A DNA stretch of 64,000 nucleotides from Paratinospora sagittata (Eukaryota; Streptophyta; Magnoliopsida; Ranunculales; Menispermaceae). The notes under the pieces were generated by a model. It saw only the letters and a program-made list of their open reading frames with translations, did not search any database and was not told the DNA's origin. The position numbers were made by a program, and so were the translations under genes. The stretch lies in NCBI GenBank assembly GCA_035771175.1, contig CM069600.1, positions 6,595,729 through 6,659,728 on the forward strand. Reading direction: 5' to 3'. Every line of letters starts with the position of its first letter. Within the stretch, counting starts at the first letter, position 1. Shown one piece after another: positions 21,308-33,760 of the stretch.

Positions 21308-24300
21308 ATGGACCCACAAGAAGAAAGGTTAAAGAAACTGGAAGACATGATGATAGCTCAGCAGAGACAAAATGCTGAGATGATGCGTATGATCACACGT
21401 CTGCAGGATACTGTACAGGGGCCGCCAGCACCTGTAGTACCCGAGGTTGGCGCCAGTAGTGCGGGTGCGTCTGCCCAGCGACCTGTGCCAGCGCAGGAAA
21501 CAGTAGAGCCACATGCTGATATAGAAGAAACTCGCAGATATGAAGAGGTGATGAAAGCATTTAAGAGACGAGAACCGCCTCTATTTGATGGCAGTCTAGA
21601 GTTGGAAGTTGCTGAGGATTGGCTTATACGGATAGAAGCTATATTTGAGGATATGCATGTACAGGATAAGGACAAGATTAGACTTGCTCGATTTAAATTC
21701 TCGAGTAAGGTTGAGAGATGGTGGCAGACAATAAGCCGAGCTCAAGGACCCATAGATACTTGGGATAAATTCAAAGAAGTATTCTATAAGACGTACTATC
21801 CCCCGTCTGAGGTTGATAAACGACATAAGCAATTTATAGAATTACAGCAAGGGAACATGTCTGTGAGAGAATATGAATTTGAATTCAATAGGCTAGCCTT
21901 GTTTGCCCCTGAGATGGTACAAACAGATCTGATGCGAATGAAAAGGCTCAGGGAAGGATTTAATGATCCAATCCAGAAAGGTTTAGCTCTTGCTGGTGTG
22001 CAGACTTATGATCAGGCAGTGCGACAGGCACTGGATTATGAGACAGTCGAGATGAAAAATAAGCCACCACGGGCAATGCCCACATCACAGGCAGGTATAG
22101 AGCAGCAGGTATCTTATCAGAGTCCGAGAAAGCAGAGATGGGACAGAAACTGGTGGGGTGAACAGAAAAAGGCAAAGATAGTTGAGAGGCCAACTCCAGT
22201 TACTCCTTCAGCAGCAACGCTACCACCACCACCACCACCGGCAGGTAGAATATCACAGTCTGTTACGAGGCCACCGACACAGGGATCGTCGGTTCGGGCA
22301 CCATGGCCGCATAGGGGACCAGGCAGTCAGAGTGGTTGGCGTTCCATGCCAGGCACTGCGTCGCAGACAGCTTCATCTGCATATCGTCCTATTTTCACAT
22401 GCTTTCGATGTGGGAACAAGGGACATAAAGCGTACCGGTGTCCTTTGCAGTCAGCCCCGCAGACTCCAACAAATCCATCTGCTACTGTTCCTATTTCCAC
22501 GCCTGTCAGAGAGCAAGCCAGGGCTGTTACCGAGCCAGATCCAGAGGCGAACAAGAACTTGGTGGAAGGTATGATTTCTATTTGCGACACTATGATGTAT
22601 GTGTTAATTGATGCTGGATCCACCTTGTCATTTATTGCTGGCCACATGGTAGATAGGTTGCATTTAACTCCTGTTAGGATTAGTACACCTTTGGTTCTGA
22701 GTACTGCAGCAGGAGACCGAATCTACCCCAATATGTTGTGTGAAAAGTGTGTGGTCAAATATGCAGATCGTGAAATGATTGTGAATCTTAGGGTTTTAGA
22801 ATTCCTGGAATTCGATGCTATACTGGGTATGGATTGGTTGGCTGCCTATCATGCCCATGTGGACTGTTTTGATAAGAAAGTAGTCTTTCAAATACCAGGA
22901 CAACCCACCTTTATTTATAGTGGCAAGACTTCTTTAAATTCTCCCACTCGAGGCAGGATGGCCACTAATGCAGAGATAGGGATGTTGGCTAGTATAAAGA
23001 CAGTAAATGAAAAGGACGTAGGCGTTCAGATAGCAGATATTCCTATAGTATGTGAGTACCCAGATGTTTTTCCAGAGGATTTACCAGGATTACCACCAGT
23101 ACGGGAAATTGATTTTATTATTGAACTAATACCTGCTACAAAGCCTATTTCAATCCCACCCTATCGAATGGCGCCAAAGGAGTTACAGGAACTCAAGGTG
23201 CAATTAGAGGAGTTGATGACAAAAGGGTTTATCACCCCGAGTATGTCACCATGGGGCGCGCCTGTTCTGTTTGTGAAGAAGAAGGATGGCAGCTTAAGGT
23301 TATGCATTGATTATAGACAGCTGAACAGGGCGACAGTGAAAAATAAGTATCCTTTACCCCGTATCGATGATTTATTCGATCAGTTGAATGGTGCTAAATT
23401 TTTCTCAAAAATTGATTTAAGATCTGGATACCATCAGCTAAGAATACGGGAAGAGGATGTACCAAAGACTGCGTTTAGAACACGGTATGGTCACTATGAG
23501 TTTCTTGTTATGCCCTTTGGACTAACCAATGCCCCAGCCATGTTTATGGATTTGATGCAAAGGGTATTCAGACCATATCTGGATCAGTTCATTATTGTGT
23601 TTATTGATGATATACTCATTTATTCCAAGACTCAGGAGGATCATGAGCAGCACCTCCGCATCACTTTGCAAACACTGAGAGAGCATCGGTTGTATGCTAA
23701 AATCAGTAAATGCGAGTTTTGGATACATGAGGTGAGATTTCTAGGTCATGTGGTTAGTGCAGAAGGTATTTCTGTTGATTCTGCTAAGGTTGAGGCAATC
23801 ATAAATTGGCCAAGACCAACCACAGTGACTGAAATCCGTAGTTTTCTGGGTCTCGCTGGTTATTACCGAAGATTTGTGGAAGGCTTTTCCCGATTGGCTT
23901 CCCCACTCACAAGGCTGACTCAGAAAAATGTGCCATTTGTGTGGAGTTCTGCATGTGAGGATGCTTTCACTGAGTTGAAGAAGAAACTAACTACTGCCCC
24001 AGTTTTAGTACTCCCAGAACCTGGAAAGGAGTTGGTGATTTACACAGATGCATCACATTTAGGTTTGGGATGTGTATTGATGCAAGAGGGTAGAGTGATT
24101 GCTTATGCATCCAGACAGCTGAAGATACATGAGAAGAATTACCCTGTGCATGATTTAGAACTAGCAGCTGTGGTATTTGCATTGAAATTGTGGAGACATT
24201 ACCTCTATGGGGAAAAGTTCACACTGTACTCAGATCACAAAAGTCTGAAATATTTGTTTGACCAGAAAGAGTTGAATATGAGACAGCGTAGATGGTTGGA

Positions 24301-25966
24301 ATTCCTAAAAGATTATGATTTCACGTTAGAATATCATCCTGGAAAGGCGAACGTCGTAGCTGATGCATTGAGCCGAAAACGGGTTGAGACCCAAGTGGTA
24401 GCTTGTCAGATGGCCCAGGAGTGGCGACTTTTAGAGAGAGCGACTATGATGAGTGTTCTCTCCATGGCCCCACACGTTGACATTTGTGCTCAGATGCATA
24501 TACAGGTGACAGATTCGTCTATTCAAAAGATTAAGGATATGCAGCAGCATGATCCTGATCTTGGTATGTATGAGTCGTGGGTAGATAGTGCTGACAGGAC
24601 AGATTGGCAGAGAGGTCCAGATGGTGTCCTGCGTTATCAGGGGAGATTATGGGTACCTGTGAATAGGGCATTGAGGGCTGAGTTATTAGAAAAAGCACAC
24701 AGATCTCAGTATACTATTCACCCAGGGTCTACAAAAATGTATCATGATATGAAGAGAACAGTATGGTGGCATGGGATGAAGAAAGATATAGCCGAGTATG
24801 TGCGAAATTGTGAGGTGTGTCAGCAAGTGAAAGCTGAACATCAGAGACCAGGAGGTCAGATGCAACCATTATCTATTCCAGAATGGAAATGGGAGCATAT
24901 CACGATGGACTTTATCACAGGATTGCCCAGATCTCAGGGTAGATTTGACGCCATCTGGGTAATAGTTGACAGATTGACTAAATCTGCACACTTTCTTCCA
25001 ATGACCACGAAAGACTCGATTGATAGACTGAGCAGATTGTATGTGCGGGAGATTGTCAGGTTGCATGGTATACCTGTTTCTATTGTGTCGGATAGAGATC
25101 CGCGGTTCACATCGAGCTTTTGGCAGGCTATGCAGGCTCGATTTGGTACACATCTCCGTTTTAGTACAGCATTTCATCCTCAGACTGATGGCCAGACTGA
25201 GAGAGTGATTCAGATGCTGGAAGACATGCTCAGATCGTGTATTTTAGAGTTTGGTGGGACTTGGAGTGAAAGTTTACCATTGTGTGAGTTTGCTTATAAT
25301 AACAGCTATCAGGCCAGTATTGGCATGGCACCTTATGAAGCTTTGTATGGTAGGCCATGCAGATCTCCGACTTGTTGGTATGAGGTTGGAGAATCACAGT
25401 TATTGGGACCGAAAGTTGTTATTGATCACACTGAGCAGGTTAAACAGATCAGACAGAGATTGAAAGCAGCCCAAGACCGACAGAAGAGTTATTTTGATAA
25501 CCGCCACAGACCTTTAGAGTTTGCAGTAAATGACCTCGTGTTGCTTAAAGTCTCGCCACGGAAAGGTCAGATGCGGTTTGGGGTGAAAGGAAAATTGTCT
25601 CCTCGTTTTATTGGACCGTTTAAAATCACAGAGAGGATTGGTCCATTAGCATACCGGATTGCTTTGCCTCCTCAGTTAGTCGGTGTTCATGATGTGTTTC
25701 ATATTTCTATGTTGAGAAAATATCATTCAGACCCGACGAAGTATCCACCCTCGACGCATCTTTTAGATGTAACACAGTTACAAGTTGGGGAGGATGCTAC
25801 ATATGAAGAAAAGCCCATTCAGATTCTTGATAGGAAGGTTCAACAATTGCGAAATAAAGCAATTCCTTTGGTCAGAGTCAAATGGCAGTTTCATGATAAT
25901 GAGGAGCAGACGTGGGAACGCGAGGACTGGATGAGGGAGACATTTCCTGATCTCTTTACCACTTGA
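21308..25966 (+). CDS. Chromovirus Gag-Pol polyprotein
   Basis: An uninterrupted 1552-residue frame. The first ATG (21,308; [10 protein letters not shown]) is chosen; the frame is open slightly further upstream but without ATG. Domains in order: Gag with a coiled-coil-like N-terminus; CCHC zinc knuckle at C365-C378 (CX2CX4HX4C); aspartic protease with DAG at 435-437 rather than DTG or DSG; reverse transcriptase with FIDD (D767, D768); RNase H with YTDAS (D914); integrase with H1138, H1146, C1168, C1171 and catalytic D1201, D1262, E1298 (D-D-35-E); a GPF/Y-type segment (FIGPFKI); and a C-terminal chromodomain-like segment ([17 protein letters not shown]). The known role is copying and integrating the element. 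All key catalytic residues other than the altered protease triplet are present, so it may be autonomous. It is transcribed from the 5' LTR. Confidence 0.95.
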   Translation: MDPQEERLKKLEDMMIAQQRQNAEMMRMITRLQDTVQGPPAPVVPEVGASSAGASAQRPVPAQETVEPHADIEETRRYEEVMKAFKRREPPLFDGSLELEVAEDWLIRIEAIFEDMHVQDKDKIRLARFKFSSKVERWWQTISRAQGPIDTWDKFKEVFYKTYYPPSEVDKRHKQFIELQQGNMSVREYEFEFNRLALFAPEMVQTDLMRMKRLREGFNDPIQKGLALAGVQTYDQAVRQALDYETVEMKNKPPRAMPTSQAGIEQQVSYQSPRKQRWDRNWWGEQKKAKIVERPTPVTPSAATLPPPPPPAGRISQSVTRPPTQGSSVRAPWPHRGPGSQSGWRSMPGTASQTASSAYRPIFTCFRCGNKGHKAYRCPLQSAPQTPTNPSATVPISTPVREQARAVTEPDPEANKNLVEGMISICDTMMYVLIDAGSTLSFIAGHMVDRLHLTPVRISTPLVLSTAAGDRIYPNMLCEKCVVKYADREMIVNLRVLEFLEFDAILGMDWLAAYHAHVDCFDKKVVFQIPGQPTFIYSGKTSLNSPTRGRMATNAEIGMLASIKTVNEKDVGVQIADIPIVCEYPDVFPEDLPGLPPVREIDFIIELIPATKPISIPPYRMAPKELQELKVQLEELMTKGFITPSMSPWGAPVLFVKKKDGSLRLCIDYRQLNRATVKNKYPLPRIDDLFDQLNGAKFFSKIDLRSGYHQLRIREEDVPKTAFRTRYGHYEFLVMPFGLTNAPAMFMDLMQRVFRPYLDQFIIVFIDDILIYSKTQEDHEQHLRITLQTLREHRLYAKISKCEFWIHEVRFLGHVVSAEGISVDSAKVEAIINWPRPTTVTEIRSFLGLAGYYRRFVEGFSRLASPLTRLTQKNVPFVWSSACEDAFTELKKKLTTAPVLVLPEPGKELVIYTDASHLGLGCVLMQEGRVIAYASRQLKIHEKNYPVHDLELAAVVFALKLWRHYLYGEKFTLYSDHKSLKYLFDQKELNMRQRRWLEFLKDYDFTLEYHPGKANVVADALSRKRVETQVVACQMAQEWRLLERATMMSVLSMAPHVDICAQMHIQVTDSSIQKIKDMQQHDPDLGMYESWVDSADRTDWQRGPDGVLRYQGRLWVPVNRALRAELLEKAHRSQYTIHPGSTKMYHDMKRTVWWHGMKKDIAEYVRNCEVCQQVKAEHQRPGGQMQPLSIPEWKWEHITMDFITGLPRSQGRFDAIWVIVDRLTKSAHFLPMTTKDSIDRLSRLYVREIVRLHGIPVSIVSDRDPRFTSSFWQAMQARFGTHLRFSTAFHPQTDGQTERVIQMLEDMLRSCILEFGGTWSESLPLCEFAYNNSYQASIGMAPYEALYGRPCRSPTCWYEVGESQLLGPKVVIDHTEQVKQIRQRLKAAQDRQKSYFDNRHRPLEFAVNDLVLLKVSPRKGQMRFGVKGKLSPRFIGPFKITERIGPLAYRIALPPQLVGVHDVFHISMLRKYHSDPTKYPPSTHLLDVTQLQVGEDATYEEKPIQILDRKVQQLRNKAIPLVRVKWQFHDNEEQTWEREDWMRETFPDLFTT

Positions 25967-26010
25967 GGTACATTTCTCTTTATCTGTTAAATTTCGAGGA
26001 CGAAATTCTT

Positions 26011-26024
26011 TAAGTTGGGGAGAT
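26011..26024 (+). other. Polypurine tract
   Basis: 'taagttggggagat' lies directly before the 3' LTR, the position of the plus-strand primer. It follows the gag-pol stop by about 45 bp. Confidence 0.85.
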
Positions 26025-27061
26025 TGTAACATCCCGTAAATTTAATTACACATATACGTTGAAGTACGCGTATATCGATATGTATAATACACGTATTTTA
26101 TACGTATGAGATACATATAGCATGATAGGATACGTATTTGATACGTATGCGCTAAATATACGCGTGTATGATTTAATAAAAAAAAAAATGTGGATTGAAG
26201 TATGATTTAATGAATAAATGAATAGTATGATTGAATAAATGAATAGTATAATTTAAGAGGGGTGAGTTGGTTAATTATGGAGCATAAGGGGTATGGGATC
26301 ATGTTGATATAAACTATTATTTTCTCCTTTCTCATCTTAAGCTCTCCTACGTTCAAATAAAATAATAAAACAAAAAGAATAAATAAAATGTATAAAAAGA
26401 AAAGAAGAGAGATATGAGTGGAGGCAAAATAAAATAATATAAAAAAAAAGAAAGAAAAAGATGATGCTCTTCAAGGCTTGCCGACAAGAGAAGACAAAAG
26501 AAAACAAAAGAGAAAAGAAAAGAAAAAAAAAAAGAAGAACTTGCAAAGATAGAGAAAGAGCAGAAGAAGAGCCGAGAGGAAGGAAACGGAAGGAAGGAAG
26601 AAAGAAAGGAAAAGGAAGGAGATCCGAACCAGAGGTAAGCCATTTTTGCTATTTTTCGTCGTAAAATTACTATCTAAGCTAGATGTAACCTTTCTAGCAG
26701 AGTAATTTTTGTTATGGGAGCCGTTTTACGGCGTTTCCCAAAATTGGGGTTTTTGACCCAACGTAAATGAAAAGCCGTTAGAAAGGGAGAAAATGCTCCC
26801 TGAACTGTTAGAAACCCGAATATGTGGTTAGATTCAATTTTATGATTTTTGGAGACCGTTGGACAATTTTTATACAATTTATATCTTTCGGATGAATAGT
26901 AATGAATAGTGATGAATAGTGAATAGTGAATAGTGCACAGTGAATAGTGAATAGTAAATAATGAATAGTGTACAGTGAATAGTAAATAGTGAATAGTAAC
27001 AGTGAATAGTGAATAGTAACAGTGAATAGTGAATAGTAACGGTGAATAGTGAATAGTGAAA

Positions 27062-27107
<46 letters not shown>

Positions 27108-28378
27108 CAGTGAACAGTGAATAGTGAATAGTAAATGAACAGTGAACAGTGAATAGTGAATAGTGACAGTGATTGGAAATCATAGATTCGTAAATAACAG
27201 AATTCCGGCCGTTTCGATACTACGATCGTGATTTTTGGATAATTTGATATTTTTAGTAGCTATCGAAATGGTAAATGATGATTCTCATGATAATTTATGG
27301 CCATTTCAGTGTTTAAATTGAGAGCTTGAGGGCAGGGATAAACGCTCTTGAGGAAGCAACATTGTTGCTTGATTTTAGAGAAACTCGTGTAACCACTGTG
27401 AGTATAGTTTTCTTGATTTGGTTCTTGTATGACATTGTACGCATATAAAAGGTTTGATTGTATCCATGTTATATTTATATATAATGCATTGAGTTTTATG
27501 GATCATGCAAACTGATTTTAGCATTGGAGTTTATACTGATGAGGCTTTGCGATTCCTCATTGTCATTTCGTTAGGTTTATCCTAACAAGGGTTGCGATCC
27601 TTGAAATGACTGTTAATTGGGTAATGAGATGTTGTGGCTACCTTGTAACGGCCATACAAGGGTTAGACCCGCTCTCGTGCCTTGCGGAGAAGGGAGATTG
27701 TGCATGGTGTTATTGAATTGGGTCATGAGAAGTTGTGTCTACCTTGTACGACCATACAAGGGTTAGACCCGCTCTCTTGCCTTGCGGAGGAGGTAGATTG
27801 TGCATTATGTTATTGAAAATCATGAAATGTATGATGTTGACATGTACAATATATTCATTGAATGATGCATGTGTTGAATAAGAATGATTTTAAATGTCAT
27901 ATTTCTATAAATGTATATAATTGTCATCTCAAGAACTATATTCACTGAGCTGTTGATTGCTCACTCCATTTCCTCCAACATTTCAGGTATGAATTCAAAA
28001 GGAAAAGGAAAACTCCGTGACACGTGAACCTTCGTCTAGTACGTGTACGTATGCTTGGAGGCAAGAGATTATTTCTTGTTATTTTGATATGTATAATTAT
28101 CACATATTATACATATACTATCACCTAGATGGGTTGTGTAGTAATCTTATATAACGCTTGGGATGATGTCATGTATGAATTTCATTTGTGGAATGAATGG
28201 AATGAGTATATTGGATTTGATGGGTGGTATAAAAAAAAAAAAAAAATTATTTAAGTTTGGGATAAATTGTGAGAGTACGTGAAGGCTGACAGTGTATTGT
28301 ATACTATATACAGGTATGTACAGTGTATAGTACATTGTGCCGGTCATGACGTCAGCCTACGTCAGGGACGTCGTGACA
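26025..28378 (+). repeat. 3' long terminal repeat (2354 bp)
   Basis: Nearly identical to the 5' LTR with the same TG...CA ends. Differences seen include gccgcta/gccgtta, gtgcagt/gtgcatt, atgtgta/atgtata and tactgtat/tactatat, plus a shorter heptamer array and a longer A tract near 28,230. As the 3' copy it could drive outward transcription towards the GPAT1-like gene. Confidence 0.95.
26893..27165. repeat. Heptamer array (gaatagt)n in the 3' LTR
   Basis: Counterpart of the array at 19,605-19,915, shorter by several units. Unequal length between otherwise near-identical LTRs shows rapid slippage or unequal exchange in this array. Confidence 0.9.
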
Positions 28379-28383
28379 ATATA

Positions 28384-28900
28384 TATATACATAATATGCA
28401 AAATAATAATCTAACTACAATAAAATGCATCTTCCAATGTTACTACACATGCATATATCTAATGAACATGCATACGTAGCTGCAGTTAGAGTTACATTTA
28501 TTTTATATAACAAGCCTACAAATGAACCAACAAATGAACTATGTTAATAATATTGAGCTAATCTTAGTTTTGAAAATAAAATGTCTCCAATCCCAAACAT
28601 ATATACCAAAAGTTCAGGGTTTGGAGGGAATTTGGTAGAATGCTAGCTACTTCAAAAAAAAAAGTCCCTTTTTTCTAAACCATATTTAAAATTGATGATA
28701 AAGTTGTAATAAGCTCTTGTGTTTGAACATACCCACAAAGGGAACCCAATTTTCAACTCAAAATCCAACATCCCCATGGCGGTCACCTACACACCAACCT
28801 AACATGCAATTCCAGGAAGACAAAAGATCTAAAGTATGTTTGAAGTGCATTTAATGCCAGCGGTGTGGCTAACCAAATGCATTTTTGGGTCAACTTTCAT
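28384..28900. promoter_or_regulatory. Upstream region of the GPAT1-like gene
   Basis: This is the sequence left between the inserted chromovirus and the GPAT TATA box. It contains 'cacctacacaccaacctaac' at about 28,784-28,803, which resembles AC-rich plant MYB sites. No gene is seen. Calling this the proximal promoter is inference from position. Confidence 0.45.
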
Positions 28901-28908
28901 TTACTTCT

Positions 28909-28918
28909 CTATATATAT
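28909..28918 (+). promoter_or_regulatory. TATA box of the GPAT1-like gene
   Basis: 'ctatatatat' followed by a pyrimidine-rich leader with a (cca)n run at 28,970-28,996. The ATG at 29,096 lies about 180 bp downstream, leaving a plausible 5' leader of about 150 bp. Confidence 0.55.
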
Positions 28919-29095
28919 TGTCTCCTCAATCTCTTCACCCCCACAATTACAATACATATCCTTCTTCTGCCACCACCACCACCACCACCACCACCCTTAT
29001 CTTCAATACTTCTTCTTCTTCTTCTCCAAAGATCAAAAACAAAAGATCACCAGAGAAGAACTTATATATATTATTATCAATATAATATAGTGAGA

Positions 29096-31212
29096 ATGGT
29101 TTTCTCTATGGTGGTTTTGAAGATTGGAGAATGGCTTTTATACCAGCTTTTGGCTCATTCATGTTATAGAGCTGCTAGGAAGATCAGGAACTATGGTTTC
29201 TTTAAAAACCCATTTTCTGTAATTAGGCCTTCATCATCATCGTCGTCGTCATCATCATCAAAACAGTTTAATGATAGTACTATTCCTTCATTTCCAAGTG
29301 TAACAACTGTAATTCCTTGGATCATCATCATCATAAGTCTCAAACTTTGGTACTTTGTGACATGTTTGGTACTTTACTTAGAACCCAATCTCCCTTCCCT
29401 TTTTTCATGTTGGTTGCTTTTGAAGGAGGCAGCATTTTTAGAGCCCTTTTGTTGTTAATTTCATCTCCTTTTATATGGGCTTTGGAGTATTTTTGTTATT
29501 CTCATAAACTTGGGTTAAGACTGATGATTTTCATCACTTTTTGTGGGCTAAAAGTGAAGGATATGGACAGTGTTGGAAGGGCTGTTTTGCCCAAGTTTTT
29601 TCTTGAGAATATCAATCTTCAAGCTTATGAAGTGTTTTTGGATTCAAGAACTGGGAGGAGAATTGTGTTCACTAGTGTTCCTAAGGTTTTGGTTCAATGG
29701 TTTCTTGATGAGTATTTGAATGTTGATGATGTTGTAGGGACTGAATTGCAGAGTTTTAATGGCTATTTCACTGGTTTTACGACTGGGTCTGGCTTGCTTG
29801 TGAAGCACAAAGCTCTTAAAGAGTTGTTTGGAGATGATGAGCAGAATAAACCTGATATTATTGGTCTTGGGACTTCATCATCTGATCTTCATCATGATGA
29901 CCATCTCTTCCTCTCCCTTTGTAAGGTACTTTTGCTAGCTAATTTATTAATTTTCTTCACCACTATATTATTCTTATTTTTTTAAGATATAACTTAATTG
30001 ATCAAAGATTTATTAAACATGCATACATGTCTTTTCCTCCCAGCTCTTTAAAGCCAACATGAGAAAAAGGGTGTCTTGTTCACTGGTCACTTTGACTATT
30101 TCGATTTGTTAACAGAATGGTCCCAACTTTTGCCTAAGATTTTAAGTTTTTAGGTATTCCATTGTCCTTGACACCTAAAATGATTTCTATCTTACTGTTT
30201 CATATATAAATTCATGGAGATCTTGGTGAAATCATTCCATAAATTACTAGAAAATACTTGATTAAAATTTTTTTACCCAAAAAAATATATTATTTTTGTA
30301 TTAATTTTTTTTTCTTTCTTTCAGGAAGCATATGTGGTGAGCAAGGACGACATCAAGAACAGTAGTGCAAGCTTGCCAAGAGAGAAATACCCAAAACCAC
30401 TAGTGTTTCATGATGGGAGGCTTGCATTTCTACCAACTCCATTGGCAACTTTATTCATGTTTTTATGGCTTCCACTAGGAATTACTCTATCCATCTTCAG
30501 ATTACTTATAGGAATCTTCCTTCCTTACGAAATGGCCATCCTTTTAGCTACATTTAGTGGTGTAAACATAAGGATTAAAGGGCACCCTTACCCTACAAAC
30601 TCATCATCATCATCGTCATCATCATCATCAGGAAAAGGGGTACTTTATGTTTGCACTCACAGAACCCTATTAGACCCAGTTTTTCTAAGTACATCACTCG
30701 GAAAATCACTTACAGCAGTGACATATAGCTTAAGCAAAATGTCAGAATTCATAGCTCCCATCAGAACAGTGAGATTAACAAGAGACAGAAACCAAGATGG
30801 AAAAAAAATGCAAAAACTACTAAGTGAAGGTGATTTAGTTGTGTGCCCTGAAGGGACTACTTGCAGAGAACCATATTTATTAAGATTTAGTTCATTATTT
30901 GCAGAATTAGCTGATGAGATTATTCCAGTGGCTATGAACACACATGTGAGCATGTTTTATGGAACAACAGCAAGTGGGCTTAAATGTTTGGACCCAATTT
31001 TCTTTCTGATGAACCCTAGACCAAGTTATTATGTTCAGTTTCTTGAGAAGGTTCCAAGAGAGATGACTTGTGCTGGTGGAAGATCTAGCTGTGAAGTAGC
31101 CAATTATATACAGAAGCAACTTGGAGATGCTTTGGGATTTGAATGTACAACACTGACTAGGAGGGATAAGTACATGATGCTTGCAGGGAATGAAGGGGTG
31201 GTAATTAAATGA
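29096..31212 (+). CDS. GPAT1: Glycerol-3-phosphate acyltransferase, GPAT1-like (two exons, frame break in exon 1)
   Basis: Exon 1 is 29,096-29,925 (donor gtactt after SLCK) and exon 2 is 30,325-31,212 (acceptor tttcag before EAYVV). The N-terminus MVFSMVVLKIGEWLLYQLL, the HAD-like segment (LVLCDMFGTLL) and exon 2 with HX4D (THRTLLD), RLTRDR, VVCPEGTTCREP and IIPVAMN are the plant land-specific sn-2 GPAT layout. The C-terminal FECTTLTRRDKY and AGNEG fit the GPAT1 clade better than GPAT5/7. The family acylates glycerol-3-phosphate with acyl-CoA; Arabidopsis GPAT1 is needed for tapetum and pollen development. The first phosphatase Asp pair is DMF rather than DXD, suggesting no phosphatase activity. 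Oddity: residues up to about FPSV are in one frame and those from about KCNNC in another, with the switch between 29,278 and 29,325. The gene is therefore frameshifted here, or the sequence has an indel error. A further poly-Ser run is at 30,600-30,633. Confidence 0.85.
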
Positions 31213-31768
31213 TAAGAATCAGAAGAAATAGTAATTTATTTATTGAGTCTGATATATAGCAGAGGGCCTTTTTTGTGTTTTTTTTTTATATATATGTAAG
31301 CAGTCTTCATTATTTTGCTGCCATTTTTTTGTTGCGTATCACATGAAGGAAATATAAAGTTGAAGTAATTGTTTCCCAGCTGGATGATAATTCATGAGTT
31401 ATATATTATAGAGCTGTTTATATTTCAGTTGGAAAATATCAACTAATTAATAATATACTACTTCAGGCACTATTAATTTGGAGGTCCACCTCTTTGAATT
31501 TATAGAGTATTCCACGTGTTGTTGTCATGTTATAATTGAAATGTTTCTTATAATAATTATATGGTTTTATTTTAAGTATTAGTTTATAATGCAGAATTTG
31601 CCAAAAAAAAAAAATTAAATAAGCATCATGTTTGATGGTCACATGGGTGCTTGAGTATATATATAACAAATATAACTACATATATATATCAATGCATTCA
31701 TTAATTTTTTTTTTTTTTTTTTCTGTGAAGTACTACAAGGCAATGCATAGAACAAATGTTGCAAGTAG

Positions 31769-31801
<33 letters not shown>

Positions 31802-33000
31802 ATGGGAAACATCAATTCGCTAAATAGGCAAATGACCACCACACCAACAAGATATCGAATCTCATACTAAAAAATAAATGTTATTTACAATGTGGTGTGG
31901 TACGTCTACGAACACTTTCTTGCAAGTATACTCTTAGTTTGTAGGTTGTAAAAACTTTAACCCACTAGTTATCCTAGGTTTTATTTCTTTTTTGGGTTGA
32001 TATCTATATTGGTGGGTTCTTGGTTGTTTAAGAAAAAAAAAGCTAATAGAAAAGTGAGCCTTGCTGCAAAGATAAAAGTTGTCGCCGTGTGACCTCATGC
32101 ATGGTTACAAGTTTGAGTTACGGAAACACTCTTTTTGTAATTTGACTTTAGGTTCAACTGTTCTCTAGATCCCGTATGGACCTCTTTTATGCTTTAAAAC
32201 TTCCTTAAAACATGTGACTAAACAGCTTATGATTTTCCTATATATATATATATACATATATGTATGTATATGTGCATATATATATATATATATAGATGCT
32301 TGTGCATGCATGTGCATCTGAAAGACTTTCTTTTTATTCAAATGTGATTGAAAGATTTTCTTTCAACTCACTGTTTCCATTTATATACAATTGATGACAA
32401 TCACATGCACTTCACACACATATATAAATATATATAATTAATATATATGTATTTGTTCCTTTCCGATGAAAGGGTGATATTGAGTCCCACGAGCCGGTCT
32501 TTAGAATCACTGCAACGGTATTAAATTGGTGTTTAAATGCAAGCATTTAGTAATTAACAGTACTACATTGAATTGGCGTTGCAGGTGATATATATATATA
32601 TATATATCGGTGATAGCAACAAGAGAATTAAAGAAGACAACCATGCACGCACATCGCCATCTATCACCTCCTTCATCTCCAATTTATTATCGCCATATAT
32701 CACATTCTTTATTTGTTTGGATATTGATAGCTATGTTATTATTATTATTTTGATAATCGAGGTATCTGATCGGCATTCAGTCCCGACTAATCCCTTGAGC
32801 CCTGGTTGCTCGAGCAGAGACGTCTCCAATGGCCAACGCTAATAGAGAATTGAAATTGTGACCTCATTTTTTGAGATGAACGCTCCTAGCCACTTAACCA
32901 ATTACATAAATTAATTATTATTTGAAAATTTAAATTTCACAAGACCTGCTGGTCTGTCGCGTACGTCTTAACTAGTGCTTTTTAATTGCTTTATATATAT
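31213..33000. other. Intergenic region downstream of the GPAT1-like gene
   Basis: Includes the likely 3' UTR, then AT-rich DNA with (ta)n tracts near 31,770-31,792, 32,240-32,295 and 32,590-32,607. No further gene or element ends are recognised. Short frames here are low-complexity. Confidence 0.6.
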
Positions 33001-33310
33001 ATATAATAAAAATACTTGAAGAAGTTCATTATTATGTGACCATTTCTGCCAAACTTTCAAAGCCACTCTTTTTAAACTCGTAGTTATTTTTAATTTTTTT
33101 AAATTAGTTATGGGATAAAAATTATAATTTAAGTAATTAAATAACTTATATATATATATATATATATATAATAAAAATACTTGAAGAAGTTCATTGTGTG
33201 ACCATTTCTGCCAAACTTTCAAAGCCACTCTTTTTAAACTCATAGTTATTTTTAATTTTTTTAAATTAGTTACGGGGTAAAAATTATAATTTAAGTAATT
33301 AAATAACTTT
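33001..33310 (+). repeat. 165 bp direct tandem duplication
   Basis: A block containing 'aatacttgaagaagttcat', 'ccatttctgccaaac' and 'taagtaattaaataactt' occurs twice with a 165 bp offset (33,016 and 33,181). The copies differ by a (ta)n expansion and a few substitutions. It is non-coding. Confidence 0.8.
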
Positions 33311-33760
33311 TACCCTCATTTTCCCTACATGTCTCTTATTTTTTAGCTTACACATTATCTCTCTATTATACTTTTTTTACTTAATTTTTTTTACTCTTTT
33401 CAACTATTTTTCTATCCTCAAACAAAATTTTATTTTAATTAAAAATAAATTTTACATTTTAAAAGTCACATGCAATGCACGTGCTTCGAGGTAGCTAGTA
33501 TACATATAATGGAAACATGAGAGAGAAATTTCAAAAGTAATCACTACTTTGAATCACTACTTTGAACTTCATAGTTATTTTTATTTTAAAAATCAACTTA
33601 CACAATTAATGTAGTAATTTACACAATGCCTCCTCACTTCCCTCCACTTTTCCTATTTTTAAGCTTAGTTTAATTACATGCAATTTTTCTTTTCTACATT
33701 TTTTATTTATAATATTTTATTTTTCTCCCTCTTTTCATTTATAAGAACAATATTTTTACT

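Larger units (their letters stand above)
18736..28383 (+). mobile_element. Complete Tekay/Del-type chromovirus (Ty3/gypsy LTR retrotransposon) with target duplication
   Basis: The element spans 18,741-28,378 (9638 bp) and is flanked by the 5 bp target duplication ATATA (18,736-18,740 and 28,379-28,383). The order is 5' LTR, tRNA-iMet primer site, single gag-pol frame, polypurine tract, 3' LTR. The pol order PR-RT-RNaseH-INT followed by a C-terminal chromodomain-like segment places it in the chromoviruses. The long LTRs and polyprotein suggest the Tekay/Del lineage (inference). The two LTRs show only about five substitutions by eye in ~2.35 kb plus length changes in a heptamer array, so the insertion is young. 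It ends about 530 bp upstream of the GPAT1-like TATA box. Confidence 0.95.

Noticed and set aside
22182..22574. Additional frames overlapping gag-pol (for example 130 codons at 22,182 and several on the minus strand)
   Set aside because: They have no domains and lie wholly within the gag-pol frame; they are shadows.
29298..29336. A tiny intron in GPAT exon 1 that would reconcile the two frames
   Set aside because: The only GT-AG pair there would give an intron of under 40 bases, below the usual plant minimum; a frame-breaking indel is more likely.
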